32,326 nt of DNA from an uncultured Clostridia bacterium. Lineage in GTDB: Bacteria > Bacillota > Clostridia > Oscillospirales > Butyricicoccaceae. The DNA is taken from the NCBI GenBank assembly GCA_910589115.1, contig CAJUSB010000022.1, positions 1 through 32,326 of the forward strand, read 5' to 3'. The position numbers and the translations under genes were made by a program. Shown here one piece after another: positions 21,668-29,932 of the stretch. The notes under the pieces were generated by a model. It ran no database searches, had not been told where the DNA came from, and saw nothing but the letters and a program-made list of their open reading frames with translations. Positions within the stretch are counted from its first letter, which is position 1; each line of letters begins with the position of its first letter.

Positions 21668-22111
21668 ATGAAAAAGGATGTATGGCTTTCGATTACATCG
21701 ACCCAGCAGTTTGAAGGCTGTGATGTTGACAAGGTGGATCTGGTGACTACGGCCACGCTTTATCAGCGTCGTGGGAAATATTATATTGTTTATGAAGAGA
21801 GTGAGCTGACCGGGATGGAGGGCAGCCGCACGACCGTAAAGCTCAGCGGTCATGAGGCCTCCGTGGTGCGCACGGGGAGTTGCCCGTCCGAGCTGCTTTT
21901 TGCTGAAAATGAGCGCCATGTTGGGCTGTATCATACCCCTTTTGGCGCAATGACCATTTCGACCCACACATCCCGCCTGTGCAGCACAGTTGGGATGAAC
22001 GGCGGGCGGTTGGTCATAGATTATACACTGGAGGTTGACCAATCCCTGGTGGGTGAAAATCATCTGGAAATGATTGTCGCGGAGCTGCCCGGTGATAACG
22101 GGCAGGATTAG
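21668..22111 (+). CDS. DUF1934 protein (YwiB-like)
   Basis: 147-residue beta-rich protein of the DUF1934 family (VWLSITSTQQFEGCDVDKVD, then YYIVYEESELTGMEGSRTTVK and the C-terminal IDYTLEVDQSLVGEN). Lipocalin-like fold reported for the family; biochemical role unknown. It lies just before argS, the same order as ywiB-argS in Bacillus, which supports the call. Moderate ribosome site (AGAAAGG) before the ATG. Confidence 0.85.
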   Translation: MKKDVWLSITSTQQFEGCDVDKVDLVTTATLYQRRGKYYIVYEESELTGMEGSRTTVKLSGHEASVVRTGSCPSELLFAENERHVGLYHTPFGAMTISTHTSRLCSTVGMNGGRLVIDYTLEVDQSLVGENHLEMIVAELPGDNGQD

Positions 22112-22228
22112 CGGGAGAAATGCGCTGCCGCTGCCTTACAGGGCCGTCAGCGAGGAAATTGATATCATACAAATGAACGACAAAAGAATGATAAATGAAG
22201 GATAACATAGAATTTGGAGAGTGAGCGA

Positions 22229-23908
22229 ATGAATTTAATGGAGGAAGCCCGCCGTCAGGCGGCTGGAATCGTACAGGCGGCATACCAGTCTGCCGTAGCT
22301 GCGGGGGTGCTGCCGGAGGCAAAGGTGCCTGCTGCGGCCGTAGAGACGCCGAAGGATACTGCGAATGGGGACTGGGCGTCCACCTTTGCGATGCAGTGTG
22401 CAAAGCCGCTGCGTATGCCGCCGCGCAAAATTGCCGAAGCGCTGTGCAGTGAGATGCAGCTGGAAGGAAGCTGTTTTGACACGGTGACGATTGCAGGGCC
22501 GGGCTTTTTGAATTTCACACTGGGCGCGAAGTGGTACGCTGACGTACTTTGTGCAGTGGACGCCCTGAAAGACGATTATGGCCGCACGAAAGCCGCGCAT
22601 CCGGAAAAGGTGATGGTAGAATTTGTTTCCGCGAACCCGACCGGGCCGATGCATATGGGCAACGCGCGCGGCGGCGTGCTGGGCGACTGCCTGTCCGAAG
22701 TGCTTAGCTGGGCGGGTCATGACGTAACGCGTGAATTTTACATCAATGACGCGGGAAATCAGGTCGATAAGTTTGCGCATTCTGTTGAAGGACGTTATAT
22801 CCAGGCGCTGGAAGGTGAGGATGCAGTCACATTTGATGAAAGCTGGTATCAGGGCGCGGACATCCGCGAGCTGGCCTGTGAGATCATCAAGCACCGCGGG
22901 GACGCACTGCTCTCTCTGCCGCCCGAGGAACGCCGCCAGCAGATTGTAGAATACGGCCTTCCGGCAAATATTGAGAAAATGGAACGCGATCTGGCGCGCT
23001 ATAAGATTCATTATGATGTATGGTTCCGCGAATCCGGGCTGCATGACAGCGGATACGTAGAAGATACCGTTGCCCTGCTGGAAAAAGCAGGCGTGACCTA
23101 CGAACAGGATGGCGCGCTTTGGCTGCGTTCGACAGATTTCGGCTGTGATAAAGACGATGTTTTGCGCCGTGCAAACGGGTTTTACACATATTTTGCCGCC
23201 GATATTGCCTACCACCGGAACAAATTCGAGGTGCGCGGGTTTGACCGGGTGATTAACATTTGGGGTGCGGATCATCACGGGCATGTAGCCCGGCTCCAGC
23301 GTGCGCTGGATGCCATTGGCCTGGACGGCAGCCACCGGCTGGAAATCGTACTGATGCAGCTTGTCCGCATGATGCAGGGCGGGGAAATTGTGCGTATGTC
23401 CAAGCGTACCGGTAAGAGCCTGACGCTTTCCGACCTGCTGGATGAAATCCCGGTGGATGCGGCGCGGTTTTTCTTCAATTCACGTGCGGCAGAAACGCAG
23501 ATGGAGTTTGACCTGGACTTGGCTGTCAAGCAGGATTCGGAAAACCCGCTGTATTATGTGCAGTACGCACATGCACGGATTTGCTCGGTGCTGCGCACGG
23601 TCGAGCCCTCCGGCGAGGGAACTCCCGATTTGACACTGCTGGTTCACGAAGACGAAAAGCAGCTGATTAAGGCGATCGCATTGTTGCCGGATGAGATTTT
23701 GCTTGCAGCGCGTGACCGTGACCCATCTAAGCTGAATAAATTTGGCGTACTGCTTGCGGGGCGCTATCATAAATTCTATGATTCATGCCGGATAAAGGAT
23801 GCGGAGCCTGCCCTGCGGGATGCGCGTCTGGCGCTGTGCCGGGCGGCGCGGCAGGTGGTTAGCAATGTGCTTTCCATCATTGGCGCTGACGCGCCGGAGC
23901 GCATGTAA
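22229..23908 (+). CDS. argS: Arginyl-tRNA synthetase
   Basis: Class I aminoacyl-tRNA synthetase, 559 residues. An N-terminal Add-1 domain (about 1-110) for tRNA D-loop contact, HIGH motif in the form HMGNARGG after SANPTGPM, GADHHGHVARLQRAL, the KMSKS-like loop VRMSKRTGKSLTL, and the C-terminal anticodon-binding DALR domain (YVQYAHARICSVLR to the end). ATG at 22229 follows TTGGAG at 9 nt; a TTG at 22214 in frame is unlikely. A terminator follows 13 bp after the stop. Confidence 0.95.
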   Translation: MNLMEEARRQAAGIVQAAYQSAVAAGVLPEAKVPAAAVETPKDTANGDWASTFAMQCAKPLRMPPRKIAEALCSEMQLEGSCFDTVTIAGPGFLNFTLGAKWYADVLCAVDALKDDYGRTKAAHPEKVMVEFVSANPTGPMHMGNARGGVLGDCLSEVLSWAGHDVTREFYINDAGNQVDKFAHSVEGRYIQALEGEDAVTFDESWYQGADIRELACEIIKHRGDALLSLPPEERRQQIVEYGLPANIEKMERDLARYKIHYDVWFRESGLHDSGYVEDTVALLEKAGVTYEQDGALWLRSTDFGCDKDDVLRRANGFYTYFAADIAYHRNKFEVRGFDRVINIWGADHHGHVARLQRALDAIGLDGSHRLEIVLMQLVRMMQGGEIVRMSKRTGKSLTLSDLLDEIPVDAARFFFNSRAAETQMEFDLDLAVKQDSENPLYYVQYAHARICSVLRTVEPSGEGTPDLTLLVHEDEKQLIKAIALLPDEILLAARDRDPSKLNKFGVLLAGRYHKFYDSCRIKDAEPALRDARLALCRAARQVVSNVLSIIGADAPERM

Positions 23909-23921
23909 GCCTGTAAACCCC

Positions 23922-23951
23922 AAAAAAGACGGTGGTATACCGTCGTCTTTT
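23922..23951 (+). terminator. Terminator after argS
   Basis: AAAAGACG and CGTCTTTT pair around GTGGTATAC, flanked by A and T runs; works in either direction. The next start codon is only 18 bp downstream, so the protease gene may rely on read-through or a promoter not recognised here. Confidence 0.7.
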
Positions 23952-23968
23952 CGCAAAACTGGAGAGAT

Positions 23969-25456
23969 ATGTTGAAAAATTTGTTTAGGCGCGTTTGCGC
24001 CGTGCTGACGCTGGTCAGCCTGTTTGCGGTGCCGGTTTCGGCGCTTGACCTGAGGAAGGTTGAGACGCAGTTTGACTCGGTGCTTTATCAGATTGAGCGC
24101 TATGGCCTGTTTGCTGAGGATCATGAAATGAGTGATGAGCAGCGGGCGGCGTACAATGCACGGATAACGGGCGGTGAAACGCTGTCCAAGGTGGTAAACG
24201 AGGTTTTGTCCAAGCATGATGTGCATTCGTTTTATATGTCGCCGGAGGAATACGCGAAGAGCTTTTCATCCTTATCGGGTGATTATGTAGGCATTGGCAT
24301 TACGGTGCAGCAGCGGGACGGTCAGACGGTGATAACAGATGTAAATTTTGGCGGTCCGGCGCGTGAGGCGGGGATAGAGCCGCAGGACGTGCTGCTGTCG
24401 GTAGACGGGACCCCGGTGGAAGGCAAGACGCTGGATGAGATTGGAGATCTGCTGCGGGGCAGTAAGGGCACGGCGGCGAAGCTGCGGCTGAGCCGTGCGG
24501 GCCGAGAGGTTGAGGCAGAGGTGATGCGCCGGGAGATTTACGGTGACCATGTCTGGTCGAAGAATCTGAGTGAGGGCATTGAGTACATCCGGGTAGAAGC
24601 CTTTGCGACGGCGGATGATGCTGCGCATTTTGAAGCGATCTGGGACAAATTGGACGACAAACGCACAGCGGCGGTAGTATTGGATTTACGGAGCAATGGC
24701 GGCGGACTGATTGATGCGGCGCTTTCGATGCTGAATCTGATGTTAGAGGAGCCGGTTGAGATGGTGACCTGCCGCTGGCGCAAGGATCAGGGCGGGACGC
24801 AGGTCATTAAGAGTGAGGGCGGCGGGCTTCCGCTGAATGGGATTTATGTGCTGGTAGACGGACAAACGGCTTCAGCGGCGGAGATGGTAGCGGGATGTCT
24901 AAAGGATGCAGGCGCGGCGGAGCTGATTGGGGAAAAGACCTACGGCAAGTCGCAGGGGCAGTTTCACTTACCGCTTTACAGTGGGGACAGCCTGATCATC
25001 ACGACGCTAGAAATGAGCATCCCGAAAACCGGCGTTTGGGAAGCAAAAGGGATTGAGCCGAACATACGGACGGAGAACCTGGTGACCCTGGGCGAGTACA
25101 TGGAAGGACGGCCTGCGTTGTCTACGATACGCCCGATTTTATTCGGGGAGACGAGCAAGGCGGTGCAAGAACTGACCGAGCGTTTACGCCTGATTGGGTT
25201 GCTGCCGCAGGCAACTGACACTTTCACTGCGCCGGTACTCAAAGCGCTGCATACATTCCAGCGTGCGGCGGGCCTGGAAGAAACGCTCAACGCGGACGTA
25301 CAGACGTTGAAGCTCCTGAATCAGACGATGGAAAATGCTTCCGGCTATTACGTTGACAGTGCGCTGAATCAGGCGCTGGCGCTGGCGCAGTCTGCCGCAG
25401 CAAAGCCGCTACGCTACACACCGAACGCCGACGGCACTTGGGTGCCTGCTGCGTGA
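23969..25456 (+). CDS. S41 (C-terminal processing type) peptidase with PDZ and peptidoglycan-binding domains
   Basis: Secreted or surface serine protease, 495 residues. Signal peptide 1-25 (RRVCAVLTLVSLFAVPVSA). PDZ domain around 90-180 (GDYVGIGITVQQRDGQTVI, AREAGIEPQDVLLSVDG). Peptidase core about 190-365: VVLDLRSNGGGLIDAAL, catalytic Ser302 in GQTASAAEM, catalytic Lys327 in KTYGKSQGQ. The C-terminal region (about 380-450) resembles a peptidoglycan-binding repeat (FGETSKAVQELTERLRLIG, LKALHTFQRAAGL), which would hold it at the wall. Family members trim proteins at their C-termini, including sporulation and wall-hydrolase regulators; the substrate here is unknown. Confidence 0.93.
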   Translation: MLKNLFRRVCAVLTLVSLFAVPVSALDLRKVETQFDSVLYQIERYGLFAEDHEMSDEQRAAYNARITGGETLSKVVNEVLSKHDVHSFYMSPEEYAKSFSSLSGDYVGIGITVQQRDGQTVITDVNFGGPAREAGIEPQDVLLSVDGTPVEGKTLDEIGDLLRGSKGTAAKLRLSRAGREVEAEVMRREIYGDHVWSKNLSEGIEYIRVEAFATADDAAHFEAIWDKLDDKRTAAVVLDLRSNGGGLIDAALSMLNLMLEEPVEMVTCRWRKDQGGTQVIKSEGGGLPLNGIYVLVDGQTASAAEMVAGCLKDAGAAELIGEKTYGKSQGQFHLPLYSGDSLIITTLEMSIPKTGVWEAKGIEPNIRTENLVTLGEYMEGRPALSTIRPILFGETSKAVQELTERLRLIGLLPQATDTFTAPVLKALHTFQRAAGLEETLNADVQTLKLLNQTMENASGYYVDSALNQALALAQSAAAKPLRYTPNADGTWVPAA

Positions 25457-25469
25457 GGATACGTTCGCC

Positions 25470-25660
25470 TATGCGGCACACCAGAGGGCGCTGCCCTCTG
25501 GACTCCCGCCGGGGCCCAAGCCCCGGACCCCGAGATGCTGGCGCATCTCCCCTTCGCCTGCGGGCGGGACGGGGGATTCGGTGTGTGCCGGCAGGTTGTA
25601 CGGATAAGACCGGGCTGCCAAAAGCAGGGCAGCCCGGTCGGGAGGGTGCGGCGGTAGGAT
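25470..25660. repeat. Intergenic repeat block G
   Basis: CCAGAGGGCGCTGCCCTCTGG module, CCGGGGCCCAAGCCCCGG palindrome and a 12-bp hairpin GACCGGGCTGCC/GGCAGCCCGGTC with loop AAAAGCAG (25608-25639). The loop is the reverse of the CTGCTTTT loop in block F, so this copy is inverted. Confidence 0.8.
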
Positions 25661-25734
25661 TGCACGTCCTGCGGATACATCCCCCTTTTCATAGTGCGGA
25701 GAAGGAAAGGTTGTTTTGAGCAGGGGGGATGCAC

Positions 25735-25820
25735 TCGCAGGACGCCCCGCGCTTCGCGCGGGAGAAAGCGGAGCGCGGGGCGGATTTGAATTCCCACCCG
25801 CCCACCCCATTCCGCTGCGC
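25735..25820. repeat. Inverted repeat between blocks G and H
   Basis: GCCCCGCGCT and AGCGCGGGGC flank an inner CGCGCTTCGCGCG hairpin (about 25753-25791), followed by a CCCACCCGCCCACCCC stretch. No gene seen. Confidence 0.55.
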
Positions 25821-25888
25821 GGACAGGGATGGGCGATGGTTTGATGGTTTATATACTCGCGAATGAAAAGATTTGCCGTATTCACCCA

Positions 25889-26045
25889 CCCGGCCCGCCG
25901 TGCTTTTGGCGGGCTGGGCAGGGTGCAGCAGCGAAAATCGCCGCATCATTCCCCGCCGCAGCGGAGAAAGGGAGTCCAGAGGGACAAGTCCCTCTGGCGC
26001 TGTCCGCGCAGGACCGCCCGCCGCGCAGGCGAACCGAGCGGCAAG
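25889..26045. repeat. Intergenic repeat block H
   Basis: Hairpin CCCGGCCCGCC/GGCGGGCTGGG with loop GTGCTTTT (25889-25918, one G-T pair), CCCCGCCGCAGCGG as in blocks A and C, then a CCAGAGGGACAAGTCCCTCTGG module. With G it fills 25457-26087. Confidence 0.8.
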
Positions 26046-26087
26046 ATTTAACGCACACGAGTATAATTGGAGCAAAAGGAGATCAAA

Positions 26088-27056
26088 ATGGATGGAATTC
26101 CCCGACAACCCCTGATCCTGGGCCGGAAAGGGGATAAGACGGTTGCCTATACGGCGGACGGTATGCCGGATGAATCTGCGCCGGAGGGGCTTGCGCTGTG
26201 CTGCCCGCCGGTACCGGAGGAATTGGAGCCGCCTAAGACAGAGCGGTATATTGGGCTTTGTAAGGCGGCTTTCCGACCGTATATGGGCGGCGAGGAGGAC
26301 TTTTTCCTGCTGCATGGAGCGTCAGATTTCCGGGCGCTGCGTGCGGCTGTGCTTGCACTGACCGACTTGACCGGAAAGACATTGATTGCCGAGATTCAGG
26401 CCGGAGAAGAAGGCCGGATGCCGGACGGGACAGACGTCGCGGCGGCGGTAGGTGTTTTGCAGCGGATAGGCGTGAGTACCTTGATTGTTGCGGCGGATAC
26501 GCCTGTGCAGTTGTCTGATGCGTTGGACCGGCTGGCGCCGTATGCACGTATTTCGGTGGGGGCGCGTCTGCCGCTGCAGTGGCTGCGGGAGCAGATTCCG
26601 CTTGCCGGTGCGGAGGCTTTCCTGCCGCTGCCGGAGGAGGACGAAACGGACTTCCGGGCTGCGGCCTCGGGCTGGACAGGCTATCGCATGGCTGACCGGG
26701 ATCATGATGATGTGATTCTTGCGCCTGACGGGCGGAATGCGCATTTTATTGCGCCGACGGTTGATATTTCGGAGGAAATCGTCTGTGACCATCGTCTGTA
26801 CGAGCGTCTTTTGGAGGCGGAGGATGAAGAGGCCGCCGTACTCCGGCTGGTGCTTGAGGATGAGGAAGGGATACAGGACCTTGAGGACGATTTGTATATG
26901 TTGGCGCGTCCGGTCTGCCTGTGTGCCGGTACGCCGGAGCTGTTAGAAAAGGCGCTTCGTGCTTTTTATGGGTTGGCGGTTTACGACGGCACCTGGGAGC
27001 TGGAACCGGAGATATTGAAATATTTCGAACAGAAATATGGACTTATTTGCTTGTGA
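26088..27056 (+). CDS. Degenerate homocysteine S-methyltransferase-like protein
   Basis: 322 residues, cytosolic. The middle (DFFLLHGASDFRALRAAVLA, LIAEIQAGEEGRMPDGTDV, AAVGVLQRIGVSTLIVAADT) follows the pattern of the MetH/BHMT homocysteine-binding barrel. The end (RPVCLCAGTPELLEKALRAF) recalls the start of the methionine-synthase pterin domain. The zinc cysteines of that family (GxNC and GGCC) are missing; the first reads VAADT. So it is probably not an active methyltransferase, and the family link is tentative. ATG at 26088 follows AAAGGAG. It is the first gene before prmA and rsmE, 72 bp apart from prmA, probably one operon. Confidence 0.55.
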   Translation: MDGIPRQPLILGRKGDKTVAYTADGMPDESAPEGLALCCPPVPEELEPPKTERYIGLCKAAFRPYMGGEEDFFLLHGASDFRALRAAVLALTDLTGKTLIAEIQAGEEGRMPDGTDVAAAVGVLQRIGVSTLIVAADTPVQLSDALDRLAPYARISVGARLPLQWLREQIPLAGAEAFLPLPEEDETDFRAAASGWTGYRMADRDHDDVILAPDGRNAHFIAPTVDISEEIVCDHRLYERLLEAEDEEAAVLRLVLEDEEGIQDLEDDLYMLARPVCLCAGTPELLEKALRAFYGLAVYDGTWELEPEILKYFEQKYGLICL

Positions 27057-27128
27057 TACGGGACCGTCCGGGGTGTTGAGAAATTGCCGGTGAAAGATTC
27101 GATTGCATACGGGGCAGAAAGGAAGCCT

Positions 27129-28097
27129 ATGGATTGGACTGAAGTAACAATATTTACTGCAACGGCAGGGATTGAGCCGGTAACGGCGCTTTTGGAAGAA
27201 ATGGGGATTGAAGGCTATGCATTGGAGGATGCGGCAGATTTCGCGGAATTTCTCGAAAGCACAGAGATATACTGGGATTATGTAGATGAGAAGCTGAAAG
27301 AGGAGCTGTCCCAGCAGGAGACCAAAATTAAAATTTACCTGCCTGATTCCGAGGCAGGGGAGGCGCAGTACCGGACGCTGTGCAGCCGTCTTGCGGAGCT
27401 GAAAGCACAGGATCAGGAGGGCGCATGGGGGCGGTTGGAAACAGCATCAGCCCTGACCCGGCAGGCCGATTGGGAATGGGGCTGGAAGCAGTATTTCAAG
27501 CCCTTCCCGGTGGGGGAAACCTTTCTGATCAAGCCGTCCTGGGAGGAATGCGTGCCCGGGGAGGGGCGGCGTATTTTGGAGATTGACCCGGCGTCTTCCT
27601 TTGGCACGGGCAGCCACGATACCACGCAGCTGTGCATCTGCGCCTTGGAGCAGACGGTGCAGGGTGGTGAACGGCTGCTGGATATGGGAACCGGTTCGGG
27701 CATTTTATCCATTGCGGCGGCGATGCTGGGGGCGCAGGCGGATACTGCGGTTGATATTGATGAGCACTGCCTTGCCTGTGCGGTCGAAAACGCACAGAAG
27801 AATGGCGTTTCCATTGGCAGGACGCTGCACGGCGATGCCCTGCGGGACCCTGCACTGGCGGCGGAGATTGGCGGAGGCTATCAAATCATTTGCGCCAATA
27901 TTGTTGCGGATATTATTATCGGGATGGCGCCGATGTTCTGGGGGCAGCTGGCGCCGGGCGGTACGCTCATTTGTTCCGGTATTTTGGACGAACGTGCGGA
28001 CGAGGTACGGCAGGCATTAGAGGCGCAGGGCTTTGCAGCGCCTGTGCATACGGCCTCTGGCGGCTGGTCGGCATTTGTCGCAAAGAAACCGGTTTAG
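27129..28097 (+). CDS. prmA: Ribosomal protein L11 methyltransferase
   Basis: SAM-dependent methylation of ribosomal protein L11. 322 residues: N-terminal substrate domain (about 1-125, MDWTEVTIFTATAGIEPVTA), linker (WEWGWKQYFKPFPVG, FLIKPSWEE), then the Rossmann methyltransferase core with FGTGSHDTT, SAM motif LLDMGTGSGILSIAA, DIDEHCLACAVENA and the catalytic-loop IICANIVADIII. ATG at 27129 follows AAAGGAAG; the earlier in-frame TTG at 27084 is unlikely. The order prmA-rsmE is conserved in Firmicutes. Confidence 0.94.
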   Translation: MDWTEVTIFTATAGIEPVTALLEEMGIEGYALEDAADFAEFLESTEIYWDYVDEKLKEELSQQETKIKIYLPDSEAGEAQYRTLCSRLAELKAQDQEGAWGRLETASALTRQADWEWGWKQYFKPFPVGETFLIKPSWEECVPGEGRRILEIDPASSFGTGSHDTTQLCICALEQTVQGGERLLDMGTGSGILSIAAAMLGAQADTAVDIDEHCLACAVENAQKNGVSIGRTLHGDALRDPALAAEIGGGYQIICANIVADIIIGMAPMFWGQLAPGGTLICSGILDERADEVRQALEAQGFAAPVHTASGGWSAFVAKKPV

Positions 28098-28206
28098 GAA
28101 CGGCCTGGTTTGTGCATATTTTTTGTATAACGGCTGTGATAACCCCACCGGAGGGGGGAAGAAACCGGTTTGTTTGATTCTTGTCCAATAAATTTTACTT
28201 TTTCTC

Positions 28207-28235
28207 TGGACAAGTGCGGATAATTTTGTTAGAAT
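28207..28235 (+). promoter_or_regulatory. Possible promoter of rsmE
   Basis: TGGACA (28207-28212), 17-bp spacer, TAGAAT (28230-28235), 26 bp before the ATG. Confidence 0.55.
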
Positions 28236-28260
28236 AATTGAGTGTTAATCGGAGGAAGAT

Positions 28261-28992
28261 ATGCCCAGATTCTTTATACAGTCCGGGCCGGAGGACGGCA
28301 GGCTGCGCATAGCGGGCGAGGATGCACGGCATATGGTGCGTGTGCTGCGGATGAAAGTGGGGGACGAAGTGACCCTATGCAATTCAGCAGGCGTGGACTA
28401 CAGCTGTGTGATTGAGGAGGCCCAGCCGGAGCAGGTGATTTGCCGGGTTCTGTGCGAAATGCCATCATCGGGCGAGCCGACTGCATTTGTGACGCTGTAT
28501 ATGGCCTTGCCAAAGGCGGACAAGCTGGAGTTTGTTGTGCAAAAGGCAGTTGAGCTGGGTGTATCTGCCATTGTACCGTTTGTGAGTGAACGCTGTGTTT
28601 CCCGGCCGGAGGAAAAAAGCCTGCGGCGTAAAGCGGAGCGCTGGCGAAAAATAGCAGCAGAGGCTGCGAAGCAGTGCGGGCGTGGGCGGATTCCGGATGT
28701 GCGGGATGTTGTCACATATGCGCAGGCCGTTGCTGAGGCAGGCCAGGCGGAAACGGCACTATTTTTCTATGAATGTGAGCGGGAAACCCCGCTGCGCGGC
28801 GCAATCGGCGGCAGGATGCTGACGGATGTGTCGCTGATGATTGGCCCGGAGGGCGGTTTTGCCCCGCGAGAGGCTGAACAGGCACAGGCTGGCGGCCTGA
28901 CCAGCGTTTCCCTTGGGAAGCGGATATTGCGGTGTGAAACAGCGCCGCTCGTGGCTCTTGCCGCCGTGATGTATGAAAGCGGTAATCTTTGA
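28261..28992 (+). CDS. rsmE: 16S rRNA (uracil-1498-N3)-methyltransferase
   Basis: SPOUT-class methyltransferase, 243 residues. N-terminal PUA-like domain (PRFFIQSGPEDGRLRIAGED, MVRVLRMKVGDEVTLCN), knotted C-terminal domain with LYMALPKADKLEFVVQKAVE, EKWxxIAxEAAKQxxR in the form RWRKIAAEAAKQCGR, the SAM-binding MIGPEGGFAPREAEQA and LGKRILRCETA. Ribosome site GGAGGAAG. The next gene begins 18 bp downstream. Confidence 0.95.
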   Translation: MPRFFIQSGPEDGRLRIAGEDARHMVRVLRMKVGDEVTLCNSAGVDYSCVIEEAQPEQVICRVLCEMPSSGEPTAFVTLYMALPKADKLEFVVQKAVELGVSAIVPFVSERCVSRPEEKSLRRKAERWRKIAAEAAKQCGRGRIPDVRDVVTYAQAVAEAGQAETALFFYECERETPLRGAIGGRMLTDVSLMIGPEGGFAPREAEQAQAGGLTSVSLGKRILRCETAPLVALAAVMYESGNL

Positions 28993-29010
28993 AATAGGGA
29001 GTTGATTGAC

Positions 29011-29760
29011 TTGGCGGATAAGAAAATGCCAAAAAAGATGAAAAACACTCAGGAGCAGGATTATGTCACCAACAAGATCCTGGCCGTGTTTTCGCTGTGC
29101 CTGTTTGGCGTAATGGGTCTGTGGTATGTGAACAGCCTGTTGCGTTCTAATAATTTTCTGATCGGGCTCCGTATCTTCAGTGTCATGCGCTGGATTGGAT
29201 TAGCGCTGGTGATCGGGTCAGCCGCAGTCATGATGATGGACCAGAAGAACGGGCGCAGTTCGAAACGGTTGTTTGCAGGCCGGAATCTGCTTGTAGCGTC
29301 GGTGCTGTTCACATTGCTGGCTTTCCTGCTTGACAGAGACCCGGTGCGTATGATTAAGCTGTGTTATGGCCTGTTGCCTGCGCTTGCGATTTACTATTTG
29401 ATTTACCATTCTTATCAGCCGGAGTTTTTCACGGTTGCGACCGATGTCGGTATTGGTGCGGCGCTGCTGATTGGGATACGGATGGCGGATGGCGGCCTGG
29501 TGGGCTATGCAGCTGCTGGGCTTGGAATTTTGCTGGCGGGTGCGCGGCTGCTTAGTACGCGGCGCAAGCTGGCAGGCGGAAAGCTCCCGGCGGGGTTTGG
29601 ACCGCATTCGTATCCGGTAATCAGTGTGACAGCTGTGCTGATGGCGGCGCTTGTGATTGCCGGGGCACTTTTGGGGCCGGCGAGTATTTTTTATCTGCTG
29701 TGCGCGTCAGCGGCGTATGTATTCATCCTTGCTGTATATTATACGGTGAAGCTGATGTAA
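29011..29760 (+). CDS. Multi-pass membrane protein, function unknown
   Basis: 249 residues with a charged cytosolic start (MADKKMPKKMKNTQEQ) and about seven hydrophobic segments, including ILAVFSLCLFGVMGLWYV, WIGLALVIGSAAVMM, LLVASVLFTLLAFLL and the terminal YLLCASAAYVFILAVYY. I do not recognise a named family. TTG at 29011 has AGGGAG 9 nt upstream; TTG at 29002 and ATG at 29026 are alternatives with poorer spacing. It follows rsmE by 18 bp, so co-transcription is likely, and a terminator comes 15 bp after the stop. Confidence 0.8.
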   Translation: MADKKMPKKMKNTQEQDYVTNKILAVFSLCLFGVMGLWYVNSLLRSNNFLIGLRIFSVMRWIGLALVIGSAAVMMMDQKNGRSSKRLFAGRNLLVASVLFTLLAFLLDRDPVRMIKLCYGLLPALAIYYLIYHSYQPEFFTVATDVGIGAALLIGIRMADGGLVGYAAAGLGILLAGARLLSTRRKLAGGKLPAGFGPHSYPVISVTAVLMAALVIAGALLGPASIFYLLCASAAYVFILAVYYTVKLM

Positions 29761-29775
29761 ACAAATATGACAGAG

Positions 29776-29801
29776 AAGTCAGGCGGTGTCCTGGCTTTTT
29801 T
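29776..29801 (+). terminator. Terminator ending the prmA-rsmE-membrane protein unit
   Basis: AAGTCAGG/CCTGGCTT (8 bp with one G-U) and a T-run. Confidence 0.75.
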
Positions 29802-29876
29802 GTTTTTTGCGGTGGTATGGGGGCGGATTGGGTTGTAAACGCACCTTTCTGGATGGCAGGGGGCGGAGAATTGTCA

Positions 29877-29905
29877 TTGCATTTAATTTGGTTTTGCGGT
29901 ATACT
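29877..29905 (+). promoter_or_regulatory. Sigma-A promoter of the rpn gene
   Basis: TTGCAT (29877-29882), 17-bp spacer, TATACT (29900-29905), 27 bp before the ATG. Confidence 0.75.
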
Positions 29906-29932
29906 AAAGAAAAAGGGGAGCGCTGGCGGCAG

